Assembly: GCA_024398105.1 (NCBI GenBank)
Contig: JAKSJP010000006.1
Location: forward strand, 28,373-92,372
Direction of reading: 5' to 3'
Length of the DNA stretch: 64,000 nucleotides
Source of the DNA: Bacteroidales bacterium
GTDB lineage: Bacteria; Bacteroidota; Bacteroidia; Bacteroidales; UBA932
The notes under the pieces were generated by a model, which did not search any database, was not told the DNA's origin, and saw nothing but the letters and a program-made list of their open reading frames with translations. This document shows, piece after piece, positions 41,352 to 49,265 of this stretch; position 1 is the stretch's first letter, and the number at the start of each line of letters is the position of its first letter. Made by a program: the position numbers and the translations under genes.

Positions 41352-43814
41352 ATGAAGAAATTCGACAAGTTCCTGCTCAAGGCATTCTTAGGACCGTTCT
41401 TCGCGGTCCTGATCGTCGTTACCTTCATCCTGATGATGCAGTTCCTCTGGGTCTATATCGACGAGCTGGTCGGAAAGGGCCTTTCCTTCAAGGTCATACT
41501 CGAGTTCATGGCCTGGGGCGGCACGACCATGCTGCCGCTGTCACTGCCGCTCGCCACTCTTCTGGCGTCCGTGATGACCATCGGCCAGATGGCCGAGAAC
41601 TTCGAGCTCATCGCCATCAAGGCTTCAGGCGTATCCCTCGCCAGGGTCATGGCACCTCTTGCGATAGTCTCAGTGATGATCAGCGTCGGAGCCTTCTTCG
41701 CCGCGAACGACCTCGTACCTCTTGCATACAATGAGATCATGACCCTCCGAGACGACATCGGAAAGACCAAGGATGAGATCAACATCCCAAGCGGTACCTT
41801 CTATGACGGAATCGAGGGCTACATCCTCAGGGTCGACAGCAGAGACAAGAAGACAGGAATGATGCACGGAGTGATGGTCTACGACCACACCGACAGGAGC
41901 GGAAAGACTACCGTCACCCTTGCTGACTCCGCGATGATGAAGATGTCGAAGGCAAAGGACTACCTTACCTTCAAGCTCTACAACGGAATCAACTACCAGG
42001 AGACCAACTCAATGAAGTACAGGGACACTACCCTGCAGCTTGAGAGGGTCAGCTTCCGCAACCAGGAGCTCATCATCCCGTTGAAGAACTACTCTTTCGA
42101 GAAGTCCGAAGGAGCAAGATACGGAGACCAGATCAAGACCATGAAAGTGGCGGTCCTCAGGCATGGACACGACTCCGTGACCGTTCTGAGGGATTCTGCG
42201 CTCAACGCCCAGTACGACAGGTTCAGCCGCAGCTCGATGCTGAGGTACAACTCACAGCTCGACACAGCGAAGCACTTCGAGGACAAGCCTGCGTCAGACT
42301 ATGCGTCCTTCTTCAAGTGGGAGACACCGGAACAGGAACGAGAAGCCTACGACAGAGCTGTAAGCCAGGCAAGCTCCGCACAGGAGATCCTGCGCAGCTA
42401 TGAGAACGATGTATACGACTATCTCTGGACTCTCCGAAGGACTGACGTCGAGCTGCTGAAGAAGTTCGCCGGGGCACTCGCCTGCCTGCTGATGTTCCTC
42501 ATCGGAGCACCTCTGGGCTCATTCACCACACGTAAGGGAGGTCTTGGAGCGTTCCTTATCATCGCAGTGCTGTTCTTTGTGCTCTACTGGGTAGTGGACG
42601 TGACGGGAGCCAAGCTGGCCAAGGACGGCGCGACCTCCGCATGGACAGGAGCGTTCATCTCCGCCGCCGTGCTGGGACCTATAGGCATATATCTGTCGTG
42701 GAGAGCCATCCGCGACCTCAAGCTGATGAATTCTGACAGCTTCAAGGGCTGGTGGAGAAAACTTAAGAGCAAGATCATAAGTATGTTCAGAAAGACAAGA
42801 ATCGTATACATGGGTACACCTGAGTTCGCTGTAGCGCCTCTGGATGCCCTCGTGAAGGCCGGCTACAATGTGGTCGGCGTAGTTACAGTCGCAGACAAGC
42901 CAAGCGGACGCGGTCTCAAGGTCAACGAGAGCGCAGTCAAGAAATATGCTGTGGAGCACGGCATCCCGGTACTCCAGCCTCTCAAGCTGAAGGATCCGGA
43001 GTTCCTCGGGCAGCTCGCCGCATTCAAGGCGGACCTCTTTGTCGTGGTCGCCTTCAGGATGCTGCCTGAGGTCGTATGGAAGATGCCGCCTCTGGGAACT
43101 TTCAACCTCCACGCCGCTCTCCTTCCTCAGTACCGCGGAGCCGCCCCTATCAACTGGGCAGTCATCAACGGCGAGAAGATCACAGGTGTGACTACATTCA
43201 TGATCGACCAGGAGATCGACACCGGAGGCATCATGCTCCGCCAAGAGGTACGCATAGCCGATGACGAGACGGTAGGAGACGTCCACGACAAGCTCATGCC
43301 TATAGGTGCGCAGCTCGTAGTCGAGACAGTCCAGGGCATCATAGAGAAGAATATCGAGACCCGCGTGCAGCGCAGCTTCATACAGGGATCCGAGGTCCTC
43401 AAGAGTGCGCCTAAGCTCACCCGCGAGCTCTGCCATATCGACTGGAATGCTCCTGTATCCGAGGTCTACAACCTCATCCGCGGCCTCAGCCCATATCCTG
43501 CAGCCTTCACCGAGATCGTAAAGGAAGGCGCCGCACCGCTCCAGATGAAGATTTTCGCCGGTGAGAAGGTAATCGGCGAGGCTTGGGACAAGATGAGCGG
43601 AGGTATGGCGGTGGAGCCAGGTACCATGATCTCGGACGGCAAGACCTATCTCGCGATCGCGGTCCAGGACGGTGCGATCTCGCTCAAGGACATCCAGCTG
43701 TCCGGCAAGAAGAGGATGGACGTCAAGAGCTTCCTTCTCGGATTCCGCGAGCCTGCTTCATATTCGACGACCGCCGGCACTTCCGCTGCCGAGATCGCCA
43801 GGACAAGAGTCTAG
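41352..43814 (+). CDS. LptF/LptG-type permease fused in frame to methionyl-tRNA formyltransferase
   Basis: The reading frame is open for 820 codons and covers two proteins that are normally separate. Residues 1-477 form an LptF/LptG (YjgP/YjgQ) permease: membrane segments at about 15-35, 50-75, 98-120 and three near 375-455, with a large periplasmic domain between. It would work with LptB to export lipopolysaccharide. Residues 478-820 form a complete Fmt, which formylates initiator Met-tRNA: VYMGTPEFA start, formyl-transfer motif FNLHAALLPQYRGAAPI with N585 and H587, and D623 in DQEIDTG. An ATG at 42783 could start Fmt alone. A TAA at 42778-42780 in the +1 frame means that a single-base difference in the 3' part of the permease would restore two separate genes. 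Confidence 0.85.
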   Translation: MKKFDKFLLKAFLGPFFAVLIVVTFILMMQFLWVYIDELVGKGLSFKVILEFMAWGGTTMLPLSLPLATLLASVMTIGQMAENFELIAIKASGVSLARVMAPLAIVSVMISVGAFFAANDLVPLAYNEIMTLRDDIGKTKDEINIPSGTFYDGIEGYILRVDSRDKKTGMMHGVMVYDHTDRSGKTTVTLADSAMMKMSKAKDYLTFKLYNGINYQETNSMKYRDTTLQLERVSFRNQELIIPLKNYSFEKSEGARYGDQIKTMKVAVLRHGHDSVTVLRDSALNAQYDRFSRSSMLRYNSQLDTAKHFEDKPASDYASFFKWETPEQEREAYDRAVSQASSAQEILRSYENDVYDYLWTLRRTDVELLKKFAGALACLLMFLIGAPLGSFTTRKGGLGAFLIIAVLFFVLYWVVDVTGAKLAKDGATSAWTGAFISAAVLGPIGIYLSWRAIRDLKLMNSDSFKGWWRKLKSKIISMFRKTRIVYMGTPEFAVAPLDALVKAGYNVVGVVTVADKPSGRGLKVNESAVKKYAVEHGIPVLQPLKLKDPEFLGQLAAFKADLFVVVAFRMLPEVVWKMPPLGTFNLHAALLPQYRGAAPINWAVINGEKITGVTTFMIDQEIDTGGIMLRQEVRIADDETVGDVHDKLMPIGAQLVVETVQGIIEKNIETRVQRSFIQGSEVLKSAPKLTRELCHIDWNAPVSEVYNLIRGLSPYPAAFTEIVKEGAAPLQMKIFAGEKVIGEAWDKMSGGMAVEPGTMISDGKTYLAIAVQDGAISLKDIQLSGKKRMDVKSFLLGFREPASYSTTAGTSAAEIARTRV

Positions 43815-43818
43815 GACC

Positions 43819-44538
43819 ATGGCAACCGCAGTCATAGTTGGAAACGGGGACTTCCCTCGCACCGCCTACCCAAGGTATCTTGTAAGCGGTGCTGACCATA
43901 TCGTCTGCTGCGACGGAGCTCTCTCTACATGGCTCAGGGTCGCACCTAAGATCTTCGGGGAACAGAAGCTTCCTGATGTAATCATCGGTGACATGGACTC
44001 GCTGTCCGCAGGTCTGAGGAAGAAGTACGCCGAGCGTGTAGTACATGTCGAGGAGCAGGATTTCAACGACCAGACCAAGGCACTTCTCTATGTCCTGAAC
44101 AATTTCAAGGACGTCGACACCATCCATTTCATAGGAGCCGCAGGAAAGAGGGAGGACCATACCATAGGCAATCTTTCGCTGCTCATGGAGTACGCCAAGG
44201 CCCTCTGTGGATCATGCGAAGCCGCTGATTATCTCTCGAAGTGCATGTATGACGCCCTCGCTCCCTTCCGAGGACGCGAGCTGGCCATCGACACAGTCAC
44301 GGACTACTCGACTGTCATAGCAGTCTCTGACTCTTGCGAGCTGATGGTCGGAGAAGGCAGGAAGATTTCCATCATATCAGCCGACAACACGCTGAGGATC
44401 AAGTCAGAAGGCCTCACCTGGCCTACCGACGACGTCGTATTCGACAACCTCTGGAAGGCGACTCTGAACAGGGCTGTGGACGATGTTGTCAAGCTGACTT
44501 TCAGCCATCCCTCGGCTGCGCTGGTCGTGCTGGCGTAA
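43819..44538 (+). CDS. Thiamine diphosphokinase
   Basis: This 239-residue enzyme pyrophosphorylates thiamine to the cofactor thiamine diphosphate. Motifs VGNGDFP, CCDGA, IGDMDSLS (about 55-62), DFNDQTKALLY (about 77-87) and GAAGKREDHTIGN (about 106-118) follow the family order, and the C-terminal beta-sandwich (GRKISIIS to ASRSVDDVV-type strands) completes it. It starts 4 bases after the Fmt stop, so it is co-transcribed; an upstream in-frame extension lies inside the Fmt gene and is rejected. No TPP riboswitch is visible. Confidence 0.92.
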   Translation: MATAVIVGNGDFPRTAYPRYLVSGADHIVCCDGALSTWLRVAPKIFGEQKLPDVIIGDMDSLSAGLRKKYAERVVHVEEQDFNDQTKALLYVLNNFKDVDTIHFIGAAGKREDHTIGNLSLLMEYAKALCGSCEAADYLSKCMYDALAPFRGRELAIDTVTDYSTVIAVSDSCELMVGEGRKISIISADNTLRIKSEGLTWPTDDVVFDNLWKATLNRAVDDVVKLTFSHPSAALVVLA

Positions 44539-44616
44539 TTTTTTGAGTTTTCTTTTAAACTAATCTCCCTGATATCTGTCAAAGGAGTATTGACACACTT
44601 ATTAATCTTTACTGTT

Positions 44617-44976
44617 ATGAAGAAAATTCTTGCTACTATCGTAGCTGCAGTTGCCATGCTTATCGCTGGTAATTCTGCAAAGGCTCAGATGCCTCAGTTC
44701 GATGCTGCCCAGATGGCACAGATGCGCGTTGACCAGATGAAGGAGTCTCTCAAGCTCGACAAGGATCAGGCTGCAAAGCTTCTCGATCTCTTCAAGAAGC
44801 AGAGCGAGGAGATGATGAAGATGTTCGAAAGCGGCTCAATGCCTGACATGGACAAGATGATGGAGAACATGAAGAAGCAGGACGAGGCTGTGAAGAAGCT
44901 CCTTACCCCTGAGCAGGCTAAGAAGTATGACGAGCAGCAGAAGGCTATGAGAGAGCAGTTCGGTGGCGGATTCTAA
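44617..44976 (+). CDS. Small secreted Spy/CpxP-like protein
   Basis: This 119-residue protein has a signal peptide (MKKILATIVAAVAMLIAGNSAKAQ) and a short, all-helical, Met-, Gln- and Lys-rich mature part. The ending LTPEQAKKYDEQQKAMREQ resembles the LTxxQ motif of Spy/CpxP periplasmic chaperones, and a KESLKLDKDQAAKLLDLFKK helix precedes it. A role in envelope protein folding or stress is plausible but not shown. The start at 44617 is preferred over an ATG 27 bases upstream because of the signal peptide. It ends at a terminator. Confidence 0.75.
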   Translation: MKKILATIVAAVAMLIAGNSAKAQMPQFDAAQMAQMRVDQMKESLKLDKDQAAKLLDLFKKQSEEMMKMFESGSMPDMDKMMENMKKQDEAVKKLLTPEQAKKYDEQQKAMREQFGGGF

Positions 44977-45010
44977 TAGACAAATCGTTACTCAATTGTT
45001 CCTGTAAAAG

Positions 45011-45042
45011 ACAAGGGCCCGCGAGATATCCGCGGGTCCTTG
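45011..45042. terminator. Bidirectional terminator
   Basis: ACAAGGGCCCGCG pairs with CGCGGGTCCTTGT around a short loop (one G-T pair), followed by TCTTTTTTG on the plus strand and by CTTTTACAGG on the minus strand. It serves the Spy-like gene and the convergent aldo/keto reductase gene. Confidence 0.85.
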
Positions 45043-45062
45043 TTCTTTTTTGTATGTAACTC

Positions 45063-46430
45063 TTAGAGAGTGCCCTGCTTGAGCTTCTCGATGTAGGCAT
45101 CGATTCTCTGAAGCTCGTTAGGGATACGGATGCTCTGAGGGCAATGGCTCTCACACTGGCGGCAGCCGATACAGTGGTCTGCCTGGCGGAGTGTAGGGAT
45201 CGCCTTGTTGTACTTTGTGAGGTAGTCCCTGCGGAGCTTCCTGTAATTCTCCTGGTCCTGGCTCTGAGGAGCTGCGCCCTCATTGACCATGGTATTGTAG
45301 TACCTGAAGATGTCAGGGATGTTGATACCGTAAGGACAAGGCATACAGTACTTACAGTCGTTGCAGTCCACTGTAGGGAATTCCTTGATAAGGACAGCCA
45401 TCTTCTCGATGAACACGAGCTCCTCGTCGTTCATGTACTGGAAGTCGGTGAAGGTGTTCACGTTGTCCACGAGGTGCTCCATATAAGTCATACCGCTGAG
45501 GGTTGTGAGGATCCTTGGGTGAGAACCTACGAAGCGGAATGCCCATGAGCCTACCGATGCGTCAGGATTCCTCTCCTTGAACTGCTGAGCCACGATCTCA
45601 GGGACACGTGAGAGACGTCCACCCTGGAGAGGCTCCATGACTGTGATAGGAATTCCGAGAGAGTCGAGCTTCTCATAGAGATACTCTGCGTTGGTGTTGT
45701 TTCCGCTGGCATGTCTCCAGTCGACATAGTTCATCTGGATCTGTACGAAATCCCAGTGGTACTTGTCGTGGAGAGCGATGAGCTGGTCAAACTCGTTCTG
45801 GTTTCCATGGAAAGAGAAACCCATCTGACGGATCTTGCCCTTCTCGCGCTCGCCCATCACGAAGTCCATCATACCATTGTCCACGTATCTCTTGCTGAAT
45901 GCAGGGAGTCCGCCTGATCCGATAGAGTGGAGGAGATAGTAGTCGAAATAGTCCGTCTGCATCTCATCGAACGAATCATGGTACATCTTGATCGAACCCT
46001 TCTCAGATGCGTCACCGAAGTTGGAGAGCTTGGTAGCGATGTAGAAGCTCTTGCGGTCGTAGCGGCTGAGAGCGATACCGGTGGCCTTCTCAGACTGTCC
46101 CTGGAGATATGCTGGTGATGTGTCATAGTAGTTGACGCCATGGGCCATCGCATAGTCTACCATCTCGTTGACCTTTGCCTGGTCGATGATGTCCTTGCCG
46201 TTCTCGTCCTTGATCATAGGCCATCTCATACAGCCATAGCCAAGGAGGGAAACGTTGTCACCGTTGTGTTCGTTCTTACGCATCTCCATCTTACCCTCGC
46301 CTGACTTGGCGCCTACGATGGTAGGAGATGTCTTTGTCTTATCGTTAGAGCAGGCAACGGCTGTAGCGGCAGCAACTGCTCCTGCGCCTGTCACCTTGAG
46401 AAAATCTCTTCTGCTGATATTCTTTTCCAT
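45063..46430 (-). CDS. Tat-exported aldo/keto reductase with two [4Fe-4S] motifs
   Basis: This 455-residue protein starts with a twin-arginine signal (SRRDFLKVTGAGAVAAATAVAC), ending in a possible lipobox cysteine at about residue 27. The aldo/keto reductase barrel (about 55-345) has YDTSPAY with D and Y, TKL with lysine and LLHSI with histidine, the usual catalytic set. A C-terminal domain adds CNDCKYCMPCP (about 361-371) and CIGCRQCESHCP (about 421-432). Its substrate is unknown; redox exchange with the polyferredoxin encoded just upstream (12-base gap) is likely. Confidence 0.9.
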   Translation of the reverse strand: MEKNISRRDFLKVTGAGAVAAATAVACSNDKTKTSPTIVGAKSGEGKMEMRKNEHNGDNVSLLGYGCMRWPMIKDENGKDIIDQAKVNEMVDYAMAHGVNYYDTSPAYLQGQSEKATGIALSRYDRKSFYIATKLSNFGDASEKGSIKMYHDSFDEMQTDYFDYYLLHSIGSGGLPAFSKRYVDNGMMDFVMGEREKGKIRQMGFSFHGNQNEFDQLIALHDKYHWDFVQIQMNYVDWRHASGNNTNAEYLYEKLDSLGIPITVMEPLQGGRLSRVPEIVAQQFKERNPDASVGSWAFRFVGSHPRILTTLSGMTYMEHLVDNVNTFTDFQYMNDEELVFIEKMAVLIKEFPTVDCNDCKYCMPCPYGINIPDIFRYYNTMVNEGAAPQSQDQENYRKLRRDYLTKYNKAIPTLRQADHCIGCRQCESHCPQSIRIPNELQRIDAYIEKLKQGTL

Positions 46431-46442
46431 TGCTGTTCCTCC

Positions 46443-47873
46443 TTATTCTTTGATATGGACCTGACGGCCATCCACATGGATAGCGCTGACTGGCCTTGAT
46501 GGACAAAGGTTCTCACAAGCACCACATCCGATACACTTAGACTCGTCGACTGTAGGGATACGACGTGAGCGAGGGTTGTCCGGATCCTTGCGTACCATCA
46601 TGATGGCACCTACAGGACAGTGGCGGGCGCAGTTGCCGCAATCGACATCGTCGCGGTTCACTACGCAGAGTTCGCGGTCGACTGTTGCGACACCGATATG
46701 GATGCTGGTCTTCTCCTCCGGAGTGATAGGAAGGATCGCACCTGCAGGACATACCTGCGAGCATGCTGTACACTCAGGACGGCAGTAACCGTCGGTGTAG
46801 CTCATCTTAGGCTGCATGAAGTGGCCAAGGTCTGTAGATGGTCTGAGCACGTTGTTAGGGCAGGCAGAGACACAGAGCTGGCATGCTGTACAATGGTTAT
46901 AGAAATCCTTGACGCTCTTTGAGCCGAACGGAGTGAGGACTTCGCTGCGCTCAGGTTCCTGCTTAGGGAGGATCTCAGCGAGACCACCGTCGAGCTTCTT
47001 TGTCTGAGCGAATGCCTTCTGGGTCGCGAGGGCACCGGCAGCGACTACTGCTGATGTGACGAACGCGCGCTTTCCTGCATCGGGTGCTTCGGGAGCCTTT
47101 GCAGGCTCTTCCTTCTTTCCATAGGCATACTTATACTGGAGAGCACCGAACTTGCAGCTTTCGAGACAGTTGAAGCAGTCTACGCAACGGCTGTAGTCGA
47201 TTGAATGGTCAGCGACATTGATACATGCTGCCTTGCACTTCTTCTCACACGCATGGCAGTTCTTGCACTTCGATGCGTCGATGATAGGACGGAACATAGC
47301 GAACCTTGAGAAGAAGCTGAGGGTCGTACCTACTGGACATACGGTGTTGCAGTATGTTCTTCCGTTCATCCAGGCGAGGACGGCGACGATCACGAATGTA
47401 GCGACTGCGATGATGAGTGCCGGGATGCTCTTACCCCAGACATGAGCAGGAGCGAAGATATTCTGGACCATTCGGCCGTAGGCGCTGTATGGTGCGAGAA
47501 GCACCACGAAAGCGTGGACACCTGCGATGATGGCTGCTACGAAAAGCACCCACACGCCATAACGGAGCCACTTCACCTCCGGTGAGAAGCTGAAACGCAT
47601 CTTCTTTCCCTTACGCTTTGAGCTGATCCAAGAGACTACGTCCTGGAAAACGCCCATAGGGCAGATGACTGAACAATAGATTCTTCCGCATACCAGTGTC
47701 AGGGCCACGAGTGCAACGATCACGAGGACGTTGAGGGCGAGCACTGCAGGAAGGAACTGAAGCTTTGCCATCCAGCCGAATACCGGCTGAAGAACATCGG
47801 CAAGGTTCAGGAAAAGCAGGGTTATCCCGATGAAGAACAACGCTGCCAGAGCTACTCTGATTTTCTTGAGCAT
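46443..47873 (-). CDS. Membrane-bound polyferredoxin, NapH- and NapG-like halves in one chain
   Basis: This 476-residue protein has four or five membrane helices (about 7-27, 42-64, 108-132, 152-172) with the paired motifs CGRIYCSVICPMGVFQD (about 64-80) and GRTYCNTVCPVGT typical of NapH/NosR-type proteins, then two ferredoxin motifs (CKNCHACEKKC, CVDCFNCLESC). After a Tat-like hydrophobic stretch (KRAFVTSAVVAAGALATQ, about 265-282) come further clusters like NapG (CTACQLCVSAC, CTACSQVC, CGNCARHC, CIGCGACENLC). It could pass electrons across the membrane to the aldo/keto reductase encoded downstream. Confidence 0.85.
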   Translation of the reverse strand: MLKKIRVALAALFFIGITLLFLNLADVLQPVFGWMAKLQFLPAVLALNVLVIVALVALTLVCGRIYCSVICPMGVFQDVVSWISSKRKGKKMRFSFSPEVKWLRYGVWVLFVAAIIAGVHAFVVLLAPYSAYGRMVQNIFAPAHVWGKSIPALIIAVATFVIVAVLAWMNGRTYCNTVCPVGTTLSFFSRFAMFRPIIDASKCKNCHACEKKCKAACINVADHSIDYSRCVDCFNCLESCKFGALQYKYAYGKKEEPAKAPEAPDAGKRAFVTSAVVAAGALATQKAFAQTKKLDGGLAEILPKQEPERSEVLTPFGSKSVKDFYNHCTACQLCVSACPNNVLRPSTDLGHFMQPKMSYTDGYCRPECTACSQVCPAGAILPITPEEKTSIHIGVATVDRELCVVNRDDVDCGNCARHCPVGAIMMVRKDPDNPRSRRIPTVDESKCIGCGACENLCPSRPVSAIHVDGRQVHIKE

Positions 47874-47953
47874 AATAGTGTAATTGTTTCGGACTTACGA
47901 AATTAAGAAAAATCCACAGATTCTGCAACGCAGCTTCGAGGTTAATACACAAT

Positions 47954-47981
47954 GAAGGCTGGACCTTGCGGTCCAGCCTTC
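47954..47981 (-). terminator. Terminator of the SusC/SusD operon
   Basis: GAAGGCTGGACC pairs perfectly with GGTCCAGCCTTC around a TTGC loop, 19 bases after the lipoprotein stop. The T-run after it is weak, but the stem is strong. Confidence 0.75.
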
Positions 47982-48000
47982 AGAGATATTCAGATAAGGA

Positions 48001-48546
48001 TTAGAGTGTTGGAAGCTCCCAGTCCCAGATGAAATTGTCGTCATCCTCAGGGAAACCTGTACGCTCGTAACCTACTACATAGTAAGTTGTACCGTACTCT
48101 TCCTCATCATCATTGAATGAAAGGAAGAACTCGATCTTGTTGCAGGTGGTAGGAGTGCCAGGAGCTGTGACAGCAGCCTTGGTAACCTTACCGCCCCAGA
48201 TCTTATGAAGTGAATCTTCATAAGCCTCATTTACATACTCTACACCCTCCTTTCCGAAGGTGAGGTTATCTGCATTGCAGTCAACCTTGCAAAGTGTCTC
48301 CCAGAAATATCCCTGATCATTGATCCACATCTCTGTGCCTACGTTTGCTGCAGTATTGTAGGTAACGAACTCTGCCTCTGCATATTCTTCCCACTCGCCA
48401 TCTACATTTGCATAGATAGAGCACATCCAGTTTCCGGCGAGGTCTACAGTTGCAGTGTTCTCAACTTCGAACTTGCCACAAGAGCTGACAGAAAAAACTG
48501 CCAGTACTGTTGCGATTGCTGTTATGAACTTTTTCATTGATTTCAT
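48001..48546 (-). CDS. Small lipoprotein of the Lipid_bd-like family
   Basis: This 181-residue protein has a lipoprotein signal with the lipobox cysteine at about residue 23 (VSSCGKF). The mature beta-rich domain, with LAGNWMCSIYAN at its start, resembles the Bacteroidales 'lipid-binding putative hydrolase' family found next to SusC/SusD pairs. Binding partner unknown. It is the last gene of the SusC-SusD-DUF5012-lipoprotein unit and follows the previous gene by 5 bases. Two in-frame ATGs (48546 and 48537) are possible starts. Confidence 0.7.
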   Translation of the reverse strand: MKSMKKFITAIATVLAVFSVSSCGKFEVENTATVDLAGNWMCSIYANVDGEWEEYAEAEFVTYNTAANVGTEMWINDQGYFWETLCKVDCNADNLTFGKEGVEYVNEAYEDSLHKIWGGKVTKAAVTAPGTPTTCNKIEFFLSFNDDEEEYGTTYYVVGYERTGFPEDDDNFIWDWELPTL

Positions 48547-48551
48547 ATTTT

Positions 48552-49253
48552 TTAGTTAGCATAGACACAGGTGAGGTCTTCACCCCAACCGCCCCAGTAC
48601 CAGTTTACAGTAACTGCGCCGGTTGCCGGATCGTAATTAGAGCCACCATTGTCCTCGATTGCATAAGGCCATGCGTTCTTGGTCTGAAGAAGATCTATGC
48701 TGTTGTCCTTGTTAAGCTGGATGAGAGCATAGAAAGCATAGGCATTGCCATAACCTGCACGGATTGAGAAATAACCGCAGAGGAGGTCCTGCATATAGAA
48801 GAGACCTACGCCTGGGCCACGGGTGATCTTCATAGTGTAAGGAACCCTTGAAGACAGGTCTACGCCATCATCGATAAGTGTAAGATTACTGTATGAACCG
48901 GCGATATTCACGTCACTTGCGTTTGCAAGGTCATATACGACTACGGTTCTTGAAGCAGATCCAGCGAAACCATCCTCATTTACGAAAGAATAGTCGATGG
49001 TGTAGATGCCGGGAACATCAGTGTCAAGATCTGTGTCGATATCAACATCTGAAGTAATGTCCTCACCCTTGTAAGTAGCTGCGAAACCTGGATCAACCCA
49101 AGAGTCACCAAGCTGCCAAGCGACAGTGCTTCCACCCTGGATGTCGAACACTGGATAGTAGGTTACTTTCTGATTGACAGCATGGTCGACCTTCTCACAA
49201 GAAGCAAAAAGGAGACCCATTGCAACCAAGCTGAGTATTATTGTCTTTTTCAT
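48552..49253 (-). CDS. DUF5012-like surface lipoprotein
   Basis: This 233-residue protein has a lipoprotein signal with the cysteine at about residue 19 (FASCEKVD), an Ig-like domain (about 35-110; GDSWVDPGFAATYKGEDIT to GSASRTVVVYD) and a C-terminal beta-rich domain. This matches the BT_2262/DUF5012 type of SusE-position proteins, which sit on the cell surface beside SusD and may bind ligand. It lies 12 bases after susD. Confidence 0.75.
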   Translation of the reverse strand: MKKTIILSLVAMGLLFASCEKVDHAVNQKVTYYPVFDIQGGSTVAWQLGDSWVDPGFAATYKGEDITSDVDIDTDLDTDVPGIYTIDYSFVNEDGFAGSASRTVVVYDLANASDVNIAGSYSNLTLIDDGVDLSSRVPYTMKITRGPGVGLFYMQDLLCGYFSIRAGYGNAYAFYALIQLNKDNSIDLLQTKNAWPYAIEDNGGSNYDPATGAVTVNWYWGGWGEDLTCVYAN

Positions 49254-49265
49254 AATCGTATCAGT

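Noticed and set aside
42519-43436. 305-codon minus-strand frame opposite the permease-Fmt junction
   Set aside because: It is antisense to two well-supported domains and has no homology that I recognise.
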